DNA of 64,000 bases from JBDTVS01 sp040007095 (GTDB taxonomy: Bacteria > Acidobacteriota > Vicinamibacteria > Vicinamibacterales > CAVVIG01), in the NCBI GenBank assembly GCA_040007095.1, contig JBDTVS010000111.1, forward strand, positions 1 through 64,000. The letters are read 5' to 3'. Every line of letters starts with the position of its first letter. Positions within the stretch are counted from its first letter, which is position 1. Under the pieces are notes generated by a model, which made no database searches, was not told the DNA's origin, and worked only from the letters and a program-made list of their open reading frames with translations. Positions 31,974-40,411 of the stretch are shown here, in pieces. The translations under genes and the position numbers were made by a program.

Positions 31974-33578
31974 TCAACGTCCGCTGAACGCGGAGAGCAG
32001 GATCGGGAGCAGTGCGTTCATCCGCGTGGCGGCCGGGTGATGAGGAAGCAGCCCCGGCTGGAACCCCTGCGCCACCAGCGACTCGAGCACGTCTTTTCGG
32101 CTCGCGATCACGTGGACCGGCACCTCCCACGACGCGCCCTCCCCGCTGACCACTGCCGGCGGCTGGTGATCGCCAAGAAGAATCATCACGAAATCCCGAT
32201 CGGCGCGCAGCCGCAGGTAGCCGCCCAGCGTTTCGTAGGTATACGACAGCGCGTGCACATAGCTCGGTCCCAGATTCAGCCAGTCCGGATATTGTTCCCA
32301 GGCGTGTTGCAACTCGGCTTCGTCGTACGGCTGCTCAGTCACCACACGGGGCCAGTCTGGCTGGTAGGGAGGCGTCGGACTGAACGGCGTATGCGTGTTG
32401 GTGGTCGGGAAGAAGGCGAAGACCGGCGCGTGAGACGTCCCCCCCCTGGCCAGCGCGTCCAGCCGGGCGATCACAAACTGATCCGGCACGCTCCACCATC
32501 CGAACGGCGGACCGCGGTAGTTCAGCCGATCCTCGTCGTAGATTTCGTTGAAGCCGTAGAACGTGCCTTCCGGCCAACTCTCGTGCAAGCCGGGCATGAT
32601 CGCCATTGTCCGGTAGCCGCGTTGGGCGAACGCGGTCACCATCGTGTCGCGCTTCTCGGCCATCAGCAGCACGTTGGTATCCTCGTCGCGCACTTCGACG
32701 CCCGAGAGGAGGCTGACGTGCGCAAGCCACGAGTTGCCGCCGAATGTCGGCGATTCGACGAAGGCCGAGACCACGTTCCGGCCTGTGTCGCGTATGTCGG
32801 CGTCCAGTCGCGCGCGGCTGGACGCGAGGTCCGCCACGAAAGATGGCCGGTCGTAGCTGACGGCCCCGTAGGACTCGATGAAGATAAGGAAGACGTCCGC
32901 CCCCTGGATCCGGGCGAGATCGGGCCGAAGCACCGGCGGCGCCCCGATGCTCGTGGGGGCAGCGGTCAGGGCCGTCGCAACAAGCCGAGCCTGTCGCGCG
33001 TAGGTTGCCGCGATGGGCGTCGCGAATACCCGCGGCAAGCGCGTCGATGCCTGCTGACCGATGTACACCACGAGGAGGCCGGCGGCCAGGAGTTCGAGCG
33101 CGCGGCGCTCGGCGGGGCGGTCCATGGCCGTGGCGAGGCGACCCAGGGCCGGTCTCAGTATGGCGTAGAGGATCGCCGGAATCAGCACGACGGCGGCGAG
33201 GACGAGGATGACCAGCCACGGCGACGCCGCGCGGGCCAGCATTGCCGCGACCGCCGACACGTGCCGCACGTCCCAGTAGAGGTTCACCTCGCGGCCGTAC
33301 AGCGCGGGCGTCGTGACGTCCGCGTATCGGCTGATGACGAGCACCACCCACAGGATGGTCAGGCCGCGGATCGCGAGGCGGGACGGCCGTCCGAAGCGGC
33401 GAGTCGCAAGCGCCAGCAGCCCGATGAAGGCTGCCAGTTCCATCGACAACTCGCCGTTCCAGCTCACTGCGGGGGTCGGCCAGAGGTTGCGAAATGTCAG
33501 CGACGCGTCGAGCATCACGACGGCGGCGGCGAGCGTCGGCCAACCCCATCCTTGCCTCCGGTTTGACACTTCAGCCAT
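31974..33578 (-). CDS. Membrane sulfatase/LTA-synthase-like phosphotransferase
   Basis: 534 residues. The N-terminal 165 residues contain about four membrane helices (LAAFIGLLALATRRF, LTILWVVLVISRY, ASPWLVILVLAAVVLIPAIL, LLAAGLLVVYIG). The rest is an extracytoplasmic alkaline-phosphatase-superfamily domain: VFLIFIESYGAVSYD, SWLAHVSLLSGVEVRD near the predicted nucleophile, FFPTTNTHTPF and LLGDHQPP with metal ligands. Such proteins transfer phosphoglycerol or phosphoethanolamine groups to envelope polymers, or cleave sulfate esters. The substrate is unknown. It is divergent from ribA, 48 bp apart. Confidence 0.8.
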   Translation of the reverse strand: MAEVSNRRQGWGWPTLAAAVVMLDASLTFRNLWPTPAVSWNGELSMELAAFIGLLALATRRFGRPSRLAIRGLTILWVVLVISRYADVTTPALYGREVNLYWDVRHVSAVAAMLARAASPWLVILVLAAVVLIPAILYAILRPALGRLATAMDRPAERRALELLAAGLLVVYIGQQASTRLPRVFATPIAATYARQARLVATALTAAPTSIGAPPVLRPDLARIQGADVFLIFIESYGAVSYDRPSFVADLASSRARLDADIRDTGRNVVSAFVESPTFGGNSWLAHVSLLSGVEVRDEDTNVLLMAEKRDTMVTAFAQRGYRTMAIMPGLHESWPEGTFYGFNEIYDEDRLNYRGPPFGWWSVPDQFVIARLDALARGGTSHAPVFAFFPTTNTHTPFSPTPPYQPDWPRVVTEQPYDEAELQHAWEQYPDWLNLGPSYVHALSYTYETLGGYLRLRADRDFVMILLGDHQPPAVVSGEGASWEVPVHVIASRKDVLESLVAQGFQPGLLPHHPAATRMNALLPILLSAFSGR

Positions 33579-33626
33579 CCCCTTCTACCATAACTGTTTA
33601 CGCTGGTTCATGACGGTCATTCTCTA

Positions 33627-34277
33627 ATGCTCAGGTGGCTTCGAATACGACTGCAGGCGGCGATTCATTGGGTGGGAGCCCGCAGTCCTGTCCATTGTGT
33701 GGCGAGCGCGAAGCTGCCGACCGACTACGGCGAGTTCGATATTCATGTCTACGAGAGCGCACTCAGCGGCCAGACGCAGGTCGCCCTGGTGCGCGGCGAC
33801 ATCAGCAACGGCGAAGACGTGTTGGCTCGGATGCACTCGGCGTGCCTGACGGGCGATATCCTTCATTCGGCTCGATGCGATTGTGGCGATCAGCTCGACG
33901 CGGCCATGGCCCGCATCGCGGGGGAAGGCCGTGGCGTCCTGCTATACCTCAACCAGGAGGGCAGGGGCATCGGCCTCGTCAACAAGATCCGCGCCTATGC
34001 GCTGCAGGAGCAAGGGTACGACACGGTCGAGGCGAATGAGCGTCTGGGCTTTCCGGCCGATATGCGCGACTACCGTATCGGCGTGCTGATGCTGCGGAGT
34101 CTCGGGGTGCGTTCGGTGCGGCTCCTGAGCAACAACCCGCGCAAACTGGCCGGTGTGACCGGCGGCGGTCTGCTCGTGAGCGAGCGCGTGCCGATCGAGA
34201 TCGAGGCGTCTGAATTCTCCCGCCGCTACTTGAAGACGAAGAAGGACAAGCTCGGTCACGAGCTGACCTCCGTCTGA
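33627..34277 (+). CDS. ribA: Stand-alone GTP cyclohydrolase II (RibA-type)
   Basis: 216 residues. Zinc ligands appear in SACLTGDILHSARCDCGDQL (C-X10-C-X-C), the catalytic GTP-binding block is LLYLNQEGRGIGLVNKIRAY, and the terminal motif LLSNNPRKLAGV is intact. The enzyme opens GTP to 2,5-diamino-6-ribosylamino-pyrimidinone phosphate, the first step of riboflavin and several related pathways. It is not fused to RibB, unlike the common housekeeping form. Its neighbours are CDP-alcohol transferase, reductase, PTPS-like, glycosyltransferase, methyltransferase and RibD-like genes, which suggests a dedicated pathway enzyme. Confidence 0.92.
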   Translation: MLRWLRIRLQAAIHWVGARSPVHCVASAKLPTDYGEFDIHVYESALSGQTQVALVRGDISNGEDVLARMHSACLTGDILHSARCDCGDQLDAAMARIAGEGRGVLLYLNQEGRGIGLVNKIRAYALQEQGYDTVEANERLGFPADMRDYRIGVLMLRSLGVRSVRLLSNNPRKLAGVTGGGLLVSERVPIEIEASEFSRRYLKTKKDKLGHELTSV

Positions 34278-34324
34278 TCGTCCAACGCCAGCCATCGGCC
34301 TCTGTTGCCCAGACCCCGTCCGAT

Positions 34325-35059
34325 TCAGGCTGCATGTCTCCACAGCCAGACGACGTCAATCGTGAACGAATAGACGAGGGCGGCCAGCGCGACCGCCGCC
34401 ACCGGGACGCTGACAGGTGCGTGGATGGCTGGGATGATCGCCAGATTCAGTCCGCCGATCTGGACGACGCAGACCAACTGACGGCGGCGGCTCGGCGGCA
34501 GCGGACGCGCAAGCCATGGTCGCAGCCATCCGGCGACGAGAAAGCCATAGCGCAAGAGCCCCGAGAGCAGCACCCAAGATCCCGCCTTCCCAAATTGCCA
34601 GGCAAGAATGGACAAGATCATCACCAGGAGTGCGTCGACTTCCATGTCGAATCGCGCGCCAAAGTCGCTGGCCATTCGGGTCCGGCGCGCCAGCCACCCA
34701 TCCAGGCCATCGAGACCTGTGATTGCGAGCGTCAGGCCGGCGGCCGCGGCGGCGGCACCCGGGGAGCCATTCTCGCCGACGAAGCCCGCCACCAGCGCGA
34801 CGAGCAGGGCTCGAACCGTGGTCGTCTGATTGGCTGGCCCGAAGTGTGTGAACGGATGATTCGCGGCGAGAGAACCCACCGCAAGCAGCAGCAGCGTCAC
34901 GAACAGCGCCAGAGCCTTCCAGACGTAGAGGCTTTCGAGTGACAAGCAGAGGCGCGCTACCGACGCCACACCCAGCAGTACGGCGAGCGCGACGGCAGTT
35001 GTCGCGATAAAGCTGGAGCGCAAGGGGGCGGGGGGAAACCGCCAGGAACGGCCGACCAT
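34325..35059 (-). CDS. CDP-alcohol phosphatidyltransferase family membrane protein
   Basis: 244 residues, about six membrane helices. The catalytic signature of the family is complete: DGLDGWLARRTRMASDFG followed by ARFDMEVD (DG-x2-AR-x8-G-x3-D-x3-D). Such enzymes join a CDP-activated alcohol to a second alcohol, usually making phospholipids. The protein is longer than PgsA/PssA and has extra N-terminal helices. It is convergent with ribA (47 bp) and divergent from the reductase gene, inside the pterin-like cluster, so its acceptor may be a cluster product rather than a standard lipid precursor. Confidence 0.85.
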   Translation of the reverse strand: MVGRSWRFPPAPLRSSFIATTAVALAVLLGVASVARLCLSLESLYVWKALALFVTLLLLAVGSLAANHPFTHFGPANQTTTVRALLVALVAGFVGENGSPGAAAAAAGLTLAITGLDGLDGWLARRTRMASDFGARFDMEVDALLVMILSILAWQFGKAGSWVLLSGLLRYGFLVAGWLRPWLARPLPPSRRRQLVCVVQIGGLNLAIIPAIHAPVSVPVAAVALAALVYSFTIDVVWLWRHAA

Positions 35060-35221
35060 ATTCGGGCTACTGGCTATGAGCTACTGGTTACGGGTTACTC
35101 GGCACCTGGAACTCCAAATGCTTCCCGAAGAGGGTAGCCCGCAGTCCCGATTGTTTGACGTCTGAAGCGGACGAATCGTGGGATTGTAACGCGCGGCGCA
35201 AACGTTCCAGAATGAGTACGC

Positions 35222-36196
35222 ATGGCAGACGACGCGCGAGCCTTCTGGATCAAGGCTCCAGGACATGGTGAGATTTGGAGCGAGCCGCTGCCGCTGATGT
35301 CCGGAACCGACGTCGTGGTTCGCACGATGTTCAGCGCCGTGAGCCGAGGCACCGAATCGCTCGTCTTCAACGGCCGGGTGCCGGCGAGCGAACACCAGCG
35401 AATGCGCGCGCCATTTCAGGCTGGGGAATTTCCCGGTCCTGTGAAGTACGGCTACTCGAGCGTGGGCAGGATCGAGCGCGGACCGCGTGAGATGCTCGGC
35501 CGCCACGTCTTCGCGTTGTACCCGCATCAGACGCGTTATGTCGTGCCCGCGTCCTCCGTGTATGTGGTGCCCCACAACGTCCCGCCCGAGCGGGCGGTGC
35601 TGGCGGCCAACCTCGAGACGGCCATCAACGGGCTGTGGGATGCCGGAGTCCAGATTGGGGACCGCATCGCCGTGATCGGCGCCGGCACGGTTGGATGCCT
35701 CGTCGCGTGGCTGGCCGGGCACATGCCGGGCTGCGAGGTGGAACTGGTCGACATCAACTCGCACCGTGAGACGGTCGCGAGAGCGCTCGGCGTGCGCTTC
35801 GCCCATCCTGAGACGGTCGGGCAGGATCAGGATCTCGTGATCCACGCGAGCGGCTCTCCGGCCGGTCTCGCCCTGGCGCTCCGCATTGCCGGCTTCGAGG
35901 CCACGATTGCGGAGATGAGTTGGTATGGGGACCAGGTCGTGTCGATGCCGCTCGGCGAGTCGTTTCACGCTCGGCGGCTCACGCTGCGCTCGTCGCAGGT
36001 GGGGACCGTGGCGCGCTCGCAGCGGTCACGTTGGGGTTACCGCCGCCGCATGCAGCTGGCGCTGACGATGCTTGCGGATCCGGCGCTCGACGTCCTGATG
36101 ACGGGCGAGAGTGCGTTCGAAGACCTGCCCGAAGTCATGGCTCAACTCGCGGCCGCCGGCGGCGACACGCTGTGTCATCTCATCAGATACTCGTAG
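35222..36196 (+). CDS. MDR-type dehydrogenase/reductase lacking the usual zinc motifs
   Basis: 324 residues of the medium-chain dehydrogenase superfamily. N-terminal catalytic domain with TMFSAVSRGTESLVFNGRVP and PVKYGYSSVGRIERGP in place of the CGTD and GHE zinc motifs. The Rossmann domain has GDRIAVIGAGTVGCLVAWLA, and VELVDINSHRETVARALGV with the acidic NAD(H)-selecting residue. It therefore looks like a zinc-independent NAD-linked reductase. It starts the operon continuing with the PTPS-like gene 85 nt downstream. The substrate is unknown. Confidence 0.8.
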   Translation: MADDARAFWIKAPGHGEIWSEPLPLMSGTDVVVRTMFSAVSRGTESLVFNGRVPASEHQRMRAPFQAGEFPGPVKYGYSSVGRIERGPREMLGRHVFALYPHQTRYVVPASSVYVVPHNVPPERAVLAANLETAINGLWDAGVQIGDRIAVIGAGTVGCLVAWLAGHMPGCEVELVDINSHRETVARALGVRFAHPETVGQDQDLVIHASGSPAGLALALRIAGFEATIAEMSWYGDQVVSMPLGESFHARRLTLRSSQVGTVARSQRSRWGYRRRMQLALTMLADPALDVLMTGESAFEDLPEVMAQLAAAGGDTLCHLIRYS

Positions 36197-36281
36197 ACGC
36201 GTCGGGCCGGTTGGATATCAGCAACACGAACCCATGAATCTGGACAGCACGAGCGCGTCGACGCTCGATGAGGAGCGGTGA

Positions 36282-36686
36282 ATGTACAGCGTGACGGTTC
36301 GCGATCACGTAATGATCGCGCATAGCTTCACCGGTGAGGTCTTCGGACCCGCCCAACGATTGCACGGCGCCACGTACGTCGTGGACGTCGAGTTTCGCCG
36401 TCGCGATCTCGACGCCGACGGCATTGTCGTCGACATCGGGCGGGCAGGGGAGTCTCTGAAAGCTGTACTCGCCGGGCTGAACTTCCGCAATCTGGACGAC
36501 GAGCCGGCGTTTCGCGGTCGCAACACGACGACTGAGTTTCTCGCGCGCGTCGTCTTCGACGGCATCGTCGCGGCTGTCGGTCGCGGGGAGCTTGGCCCCG
36601 GAGCGAGCGGCCTCGAGAGCCTCCGCGTAACGCTGCACGAGTCGCACGTGGCCTGGGCCTCGTTCGATGGACTGCTGAGGGAATGA
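36282..36686 (+). CDS. 6-pyruvoyl-tetrahydropterin synthase/QueD homologue with an altered zinc site
   Basis: 134 residues of the T-fold family. The first zinc histidine (IAHSF) and the LHG of the second motif are present, but the canonical HGH is HGA (LHGATYVVDVEF), and no catalytic Cys precedes it. The later NFRNLDDEP...NTTTEFLARVV and the terminal Glu motif VTLHESHVAWASF are kept. Canonical members convert dihydroneopterin triphosphate to pyruvoyl- or carboxy-tetrahydropterin; the lost ligand implies a different reaction or a binding role. GAGGAG precedes the ATG, and the stop overlaps the glycosyltransferase start (ATGA). Confidence 0.85.
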   Translation: MYSVTVRDHVMIAHSFTGEVFGPAQRLHGATYVVDVEFRRRDLDADGIVVDIGRAGESLKAVLAGLNFRNLDDEPAFRGRNTTTEFLARVVFDGIVAAVGRGELGPGASGLESLRVTLHESHVAWASFDGLLRE

Positions 36687-37747
36687 GATCGCTCGTCCTG
36701 CTCGTGCCGGGGCGGGTCGACACGCTGACCGGCGGCTACGCGTACGACCGGCAGATGGTTGACGGCCTGAGAGCCCGCGGCTGGTCGATGGTCGTGCGCG
36801 AGCTGGACGATAGTTTTCCCCAACCCACGGCTGCGGCGCGAGGCGACGCCGCGCGCGCCCTCGCGGCGATTCCGGATGCCAGCACGGTGCTTGTGGACGG
36901 ACTCGCGCTCGGAGCGATGCCCGACGAGGTCTGGCGTGCAGGCCAGCGCCTCCGGATCATTGCGCTCGTGCATCATCCGCTGGCCGCCGAAACCGGCATC
37001 GAACCCCACATCGTCAGGCGGCTCGAGGAAAGCGAGCGCCGTGCTCTGGCGGCGGTTCGCCTGGTCATCGTCACCAGTCGTGCCACGGCGGCCGCACTTG
37101 ACCGCTATGGCGTTGCGGCGAACCGGATTGCCGTGGTCGAGCCGGGCACCGATCGGGCGCCCCTGGCCCGCGGTTCACCCGGTCCCACTCGACACCTGCT
37201 CTGCGTGGCGAGCCTCGTACCCCGAAAGGGCCACGACATTCTGTTACGCGCTCTCGCGGACGTTCCGCGGACCGATTGGATCCTGACATGCGTCGGTAGC
37301 CCGTTGCGAAGCCCGGCGACCGCCGAGCGCCTGTGTGCGCTGATCGAAGCGGAGGGCTTGGAGGATCACGTGCGATTGGTCGGCGAGGTGGATGGGGCGA
37401 CGCTCGCCGAGGGATACGATGCCGCCGACGTTTTCGTCCTGCCGACGCGGCATGAAGGGTATGGCATGGCGGTGGCTGAAGCGCTGGCCCACGGATTGCC
37501 GGTCGTCAGCACACCCACCGGCGCCATTGCCGACCTTGTCGGCCGCGATGCCGGGATGCTCGTACCGCCGGGCGATGTCGAGGCGCTGACCGCGGCGCTG
37601 TGGCGGGTCCTGGACGACGACGGTTTGCGGGAGCGGCTTCGCGAGGGTGCCCGGCGGGTGCGCAATCGCCTGCCCACGTGGGAGCATCAGGCCGGGAGGA
37701 TGGCTGACGTGTTGGAGCGCGATTGTGATGAGCGTGTTCAGTCCTGA
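36683..37747 (+). CDS. Glycosyltransferase family 4 (GT-B)
   Basis: 354 residues. N-terminal Rossmann half opens LVLLVPGRVDTLTGGYAYDR; the C-terminal half carries HLLCVASLVPRKGHDILLRA, VFVLPTRHEGYGMAVAEALA and GLPVVSTPTGAIADLV, the E-x7-E nucleotide-sugar site of GT4 enzymes. It transfers a sugar from a nucleotide donor with retention of configuration. It is translationally coupled to the PTPS-like gene upstream and overlaps the methyltransferase gene by 20 nt, so its acceptor is probably an intermediate of this cluster. Confidence 0.88.
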   Translation: MRSLVLLVPGRVDTLTGGYAYDRQMVDGLRARGWSMVVRELDDSFPQPTAAARGDAARALAAIPDASTVLVDGLALGAMPDEVWRAGQRLRIIALVHHPLAAETGIEPHIVRRLEESERRALAAVRLVIVTSRATAAALDRYGVAANRIAVVEPGTDRAPLARGSPGPTRHLLCVASLVPRKGHDILLRALADVPRTDWILTCVGSPLRSPATAERLCALIEAEGLEDHVRLVGEVDGATLAEGYDAADVFVLPTRHEGYGMAVAEALAHGLPVVSTPTGAIADLVGRDAGMLVPPGDVEALTAALWRVLDDDGLRERLREGARRVRNRLPTWEHQAGRMADVLERDCDERVQS

Positions 37748-38549
37748 CTGGCTGGCGCTGCGCGAGCCGGCGGACACCAATGCGCGCTCACGTCGACTCA
37801 CAAGCCTCGTGAGTGGGGCGCTGCCATCCGGCGTCGTCCACGCGCTCGACCTGGGCACAGGGACCGGCGCCAACGTCCGCTATCTTGCCGAGCGTCTGCC
37901 TGGCCGGCAGGATTGGCTGCTGGTGGACGCCGACCCGCGGTTGATCGCGGAGGCGAGGCGCAGGAGCTCATTTGGCATCGCCCGGGTCGTTGACCTGGTG
38001 GCGGAGGTCGATTCGCCGGACCTCGGCATCTTCTCGGGTCGTGACCTTGTGACGGCTTCGGCGCTCCTGGATCTCGTGTCTGCGCGCTGGCTGCGCGGGC
38101 TGGCCGGCAAGTGCCGGCAGGTGGGGGCCGCGGTGCTGTTCTCTCTGACCTATGACGGTGAGATTCGCTGTACGCCGGAGGAGCCCGAGGACGAGGTGAT
38201 TCGGGATTTGGTGAATCGGCACCAGCAAACGGACAAGGGATTCGGACCGGCCCTGGGACCCACGGCTTCCGGTGCGGCCGAGCGATGTTTCGCCGGTCTC
38301 GGGTATCGAGTCGAGAGTGAACCGAGCCCATGGGTTCTCGCGCCTGAAACTCGAGAGGACGTCGCCGGTCGCGCAATTGCGGAGCTGCAACGGCAATTGA
38401 TCGACGGGTGGGCGGAGGCCGCGTCGGAGATGGCGCCCGAGCGGCTGGCGTCGATCGACAGCTGGCGCGCGCGGCGGCTCGCGCACGTGGACGCGAATCG
38501 ATCCGGTCTGACCGTTGGCCACTCCGATATGGCGGCGTGGCTGCCCTGA
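37728..38549 (+). CDS. Class I SAM-dependent methyltransferase
   Basis: 273 residues from ATG 37728. The SAM-binding motif I is HALDLGTGTGANVRYLAERL, followed by motif II WLLVDADPRLIAEA. Later segments: DLVTASALLDLVSARWLRGL and VLFSLTYDGEIRCTP. It is the last gene of the reductase-PTPS-glycosyltransferase-methyltransferase operon. No homologue with known substrate can be named from sequence. The acceptor is presumably the glycosylated cluster product. Confidence 0.85.
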   Translation: MSVFSPDWLALREPADTNARSRRLTSLVSGALPSGVVHALDLGTGTGANVRYLAERLPGRQDWLLVDADPRLIAEARRRSSFGIARVVDLVAEVDSPDLGIFSGRDLVTASALLDLVSARWLRGLAGKCRQVGAAVLFSLTYDGEIRCTPEEPEDEVIRDLVNRHQQTDKGFGPALGPTASGAAERCFAGLGYRVESEPSPWVLAPETREDVAGRAIAELQRQLIDGWAEAASEMAPERLASIDSWRARRLAHVDANRSGLTVGHSDMAAWLP

Positions 38550-38563
38550 AGAGATCATCAGGT

Positions 38564-39073
38564 TCATTTCTCGCGCTCGAATTTAAGGACGCCGCGGGTC
38601 ATTCTTCCACCGTAGAGTGCATTTCGATTCCATTGAGCGACCACGCTCAATCGATCGCCATCGACCGCAAAGGAACGTTCCTGATCAGTCCCAACCCATT
38701 CGACATTCCACGACCCGTCGACCCTGGTAATCCACTTGTCGCCTTGGACCCGATACCTTCCGGTGTAGGCGTTCATCGTTCGGTACGCCGCAGCCCGTTC
38801 TTCATCGGTACTCGGACTGGTGCGTTTGTCCGCCTCCAGGTAGGCCATCATGCGGCCATCGGGACCAAAAATCAGATAGCCGTTTGGATGGGCGCCCAGG
38901 GGAAAGCGGCGCTCACTGCCGTCTTGAAACTCGAGCTCGATGGACACGATCCGCCATGAGCCGACGATTCGCGTTGGTGGGTCGGCGCCCCCCTGCGCGC
39001 CAGCCACCGACGTAAACGCCACCCCGATAAAAAGCGCTGCAGTCACGCCAAGCCGACGAAGCATTCTCAGCAT
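38564..39073 (-). CDS. Secreted lipocalin-like protein
   Basis: 169 residues. Signal peptide (LGVTAALFIGVAFTSVAGAQ), then a lipocalin-like domain of the PF13924 type: IVGSWRIVSIELEFQDGS, PNGYLIFGPDGRMMAYLE, and a closing VVAQWNRNALYGGRMTRGVL. AAGGAA lies 7 nt before the ATG. The protein may bind a small hydrophobic molecule outside the cytoplasm. It sits between two parts of the pterin-like cluster on the opposite strand; a link to that pathway is possible but unproven. Confidence 0.75.
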   Translation of the reverse strand: MLRMLRRLGVTAALFIGVAFTSVAGAQGGADPPTRIVGSWRIVSIELEFQDGSERRFPLGAHPNGYLIFGPDGRMMAYLEADKRTSPSTDEERAAAYRTMNAYTGRYRVQGDKWITRVDGSWNVEWVGTDQERSFAVDGDRLSVVAQWNRNALYGGRMTRGVLKFEREK

Positions 39074-39272
39074 CTACGGTTCCTTCTGGGGAATCTACCA
39101 GTCCATGGACAGACCATCAGTGAAGCTTCGCCTCAAACCGACCAGCAAGAACGGACCAGGGTGCGGCGAATCTTCACGAGGCGACCGCTCAGCGGCCGCA
39201 GCTAAGACCGCTTCCAAAGCCGAACCGAGCACAACTTGCTTCATCTGGCGAGACTCTGGCTTTAGAAGCTGT

Positions 39273-40262
39273 CTAGATGATCCGGGCGACCAGCGGCGTT
39301 TCGGGCCGCTCGTCGTCCTCGGTCTCGGCGGGCGTCAGCTCGCAATCGAAGAGCACGTCGCCCCCCATGCGGAATACCCGGTAGCGTGGACGGAGGCAGT
39401 CGCGAAGGTTGGGTTGGGCGGGTACCCGGATCGCAGGGCGGCCGTCCCCGATGATGAGCGGTGCGATCGCCATCTGGAGCCGGTCCAGGAGATTCGCCTC
39501 GAGAAATGCGGAGACCGTTACGCCGCCGCCTTCCACGAAGACGCGGGCGCAGCCGCGTTCGCGCAGCAGCCGCAAGACGTCCGCGACTGCGGGCCCTGCC
39601 TCTGTCCCTTCCACACCGACGATGAGGGCGTTGCCGACATGGGTCTCCGCCGGCCGGACCAGTTCGCGCGCGCAACAATACCAGGTGGGTGCCGAGTCGT
39701 CGAGGAAGATGCGATACTCAGCCGTGAGGCGACGAGATGGATCGAACACCAACCGCAGCGGATTGGGACCGGGAACGTGACGCGTGGTGAGCTGCGGATC
39801 GTCGGCCGCCACCGTTCCGGCGCCGACGATGACGGCGTCGCTCAGCGCTCGCATACGGTGAAGGTGCAGAATGTTCTCGTGGCCGGTGACGAACTGCGAA
39901 TCGCCCGCATGCGTGGCAATGAAGCCGTCGAGGCTCAATCCCAGATGACCCACGGTAATCGGCTTCGCCCGGGTGGCGCTGCAGATCGGCAGGTACAGGT
40001 CGAGCAGCCCGTGACGGGGATCCTCTTTGGGTACCAGCGGCTTCCAGCCCGCGGCCGGATCCCAGCCGATGACGGCGTTCGGGTCGTTGGGAGGCATCAC
40101 GCGCACCTGACCGTCCGGGCCCACGTCACACCGAACGGCATCGCCTGCCGCGGCCAGGCGTTCGGCGGCGGCTGCCGCAGCCAGCGCGATGCTCCAGGCG
40201 AGACCGGCGTCCGCTCCGCGTGCTTGGCTCGGCATCGGCGCCGCGCTTTGGTCCTGCACCAT
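39273..40262 (-). CDS. RibD C-terminal-type reductase
   Basis: 329 residues. The C-terminal 220 residues are the NADPH-dependent pyrimidine reductase domain of RibD (dihydrofolate-reductase fold): ITVGHLGLSLDGFIATHAGD, DAVIVGAGTVAADDPQLTTR, FVEGGGVTVSAFLEANLLD, and APLIIGDG. The usual N-terminal deaminase (HAE and PCxxC motifs) is absent and replaced by about 100 residues with no recognisable motif. This domain reduces the ribosyl group of the GTP cyclohydrolase II product after deamination, so it can act after the RibA-like enzyme encoded 5 kb away. Confidence 0.85.
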   Translation of the reverse strand: MVQDQSAAPMPSQARGADAGLAWSIALAAAAAAERLAAAGDAVRCDVGPDGQVRVMPPNDPNAVIGWDPAAGWKPLVPKEDPRHGLLDLYLPICSATRAKPITVGHLGLSLDGFIATHAGDSQFVTGHENILHLHRMRALSDAVIVGAGTVAADDPQLTTRHVPGPNPLRLVFDPSRRLTAEYRIFLDDSAPTWYCCARELVRPAETHVGNALIVGVEGTEAGPAVADVLRLLRERGCARVFVEGGGVTVSAFLEANLLDRLQMAIAPLIIGDGRPAIRVPAQPNLRDCLRPRYRVFRMGGDVLFDCELTPAETEDDERPETPLVARII

Positions 40263-40411
40263 CGTTGCGTTCGATTATATCGATCGCGCGCAGATTCCCT
40301 GAGACAACACGCCTTGGGTGACAGGTCGGACCTCGCAGTCCGGATCCGCACCCCCGGGCGCTCATCGTCCCGTCGTCTGGCCGGGTCGACCAGCGTCGAG
40401 CGCATGGCCCG

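Noticed and set aside
31917..33566. Plus-strand open frame opposite the sulfatase-like gene
   Set aside because: Antisense shadow; the minus-strand frame has membrane helices and metal-site motifs.
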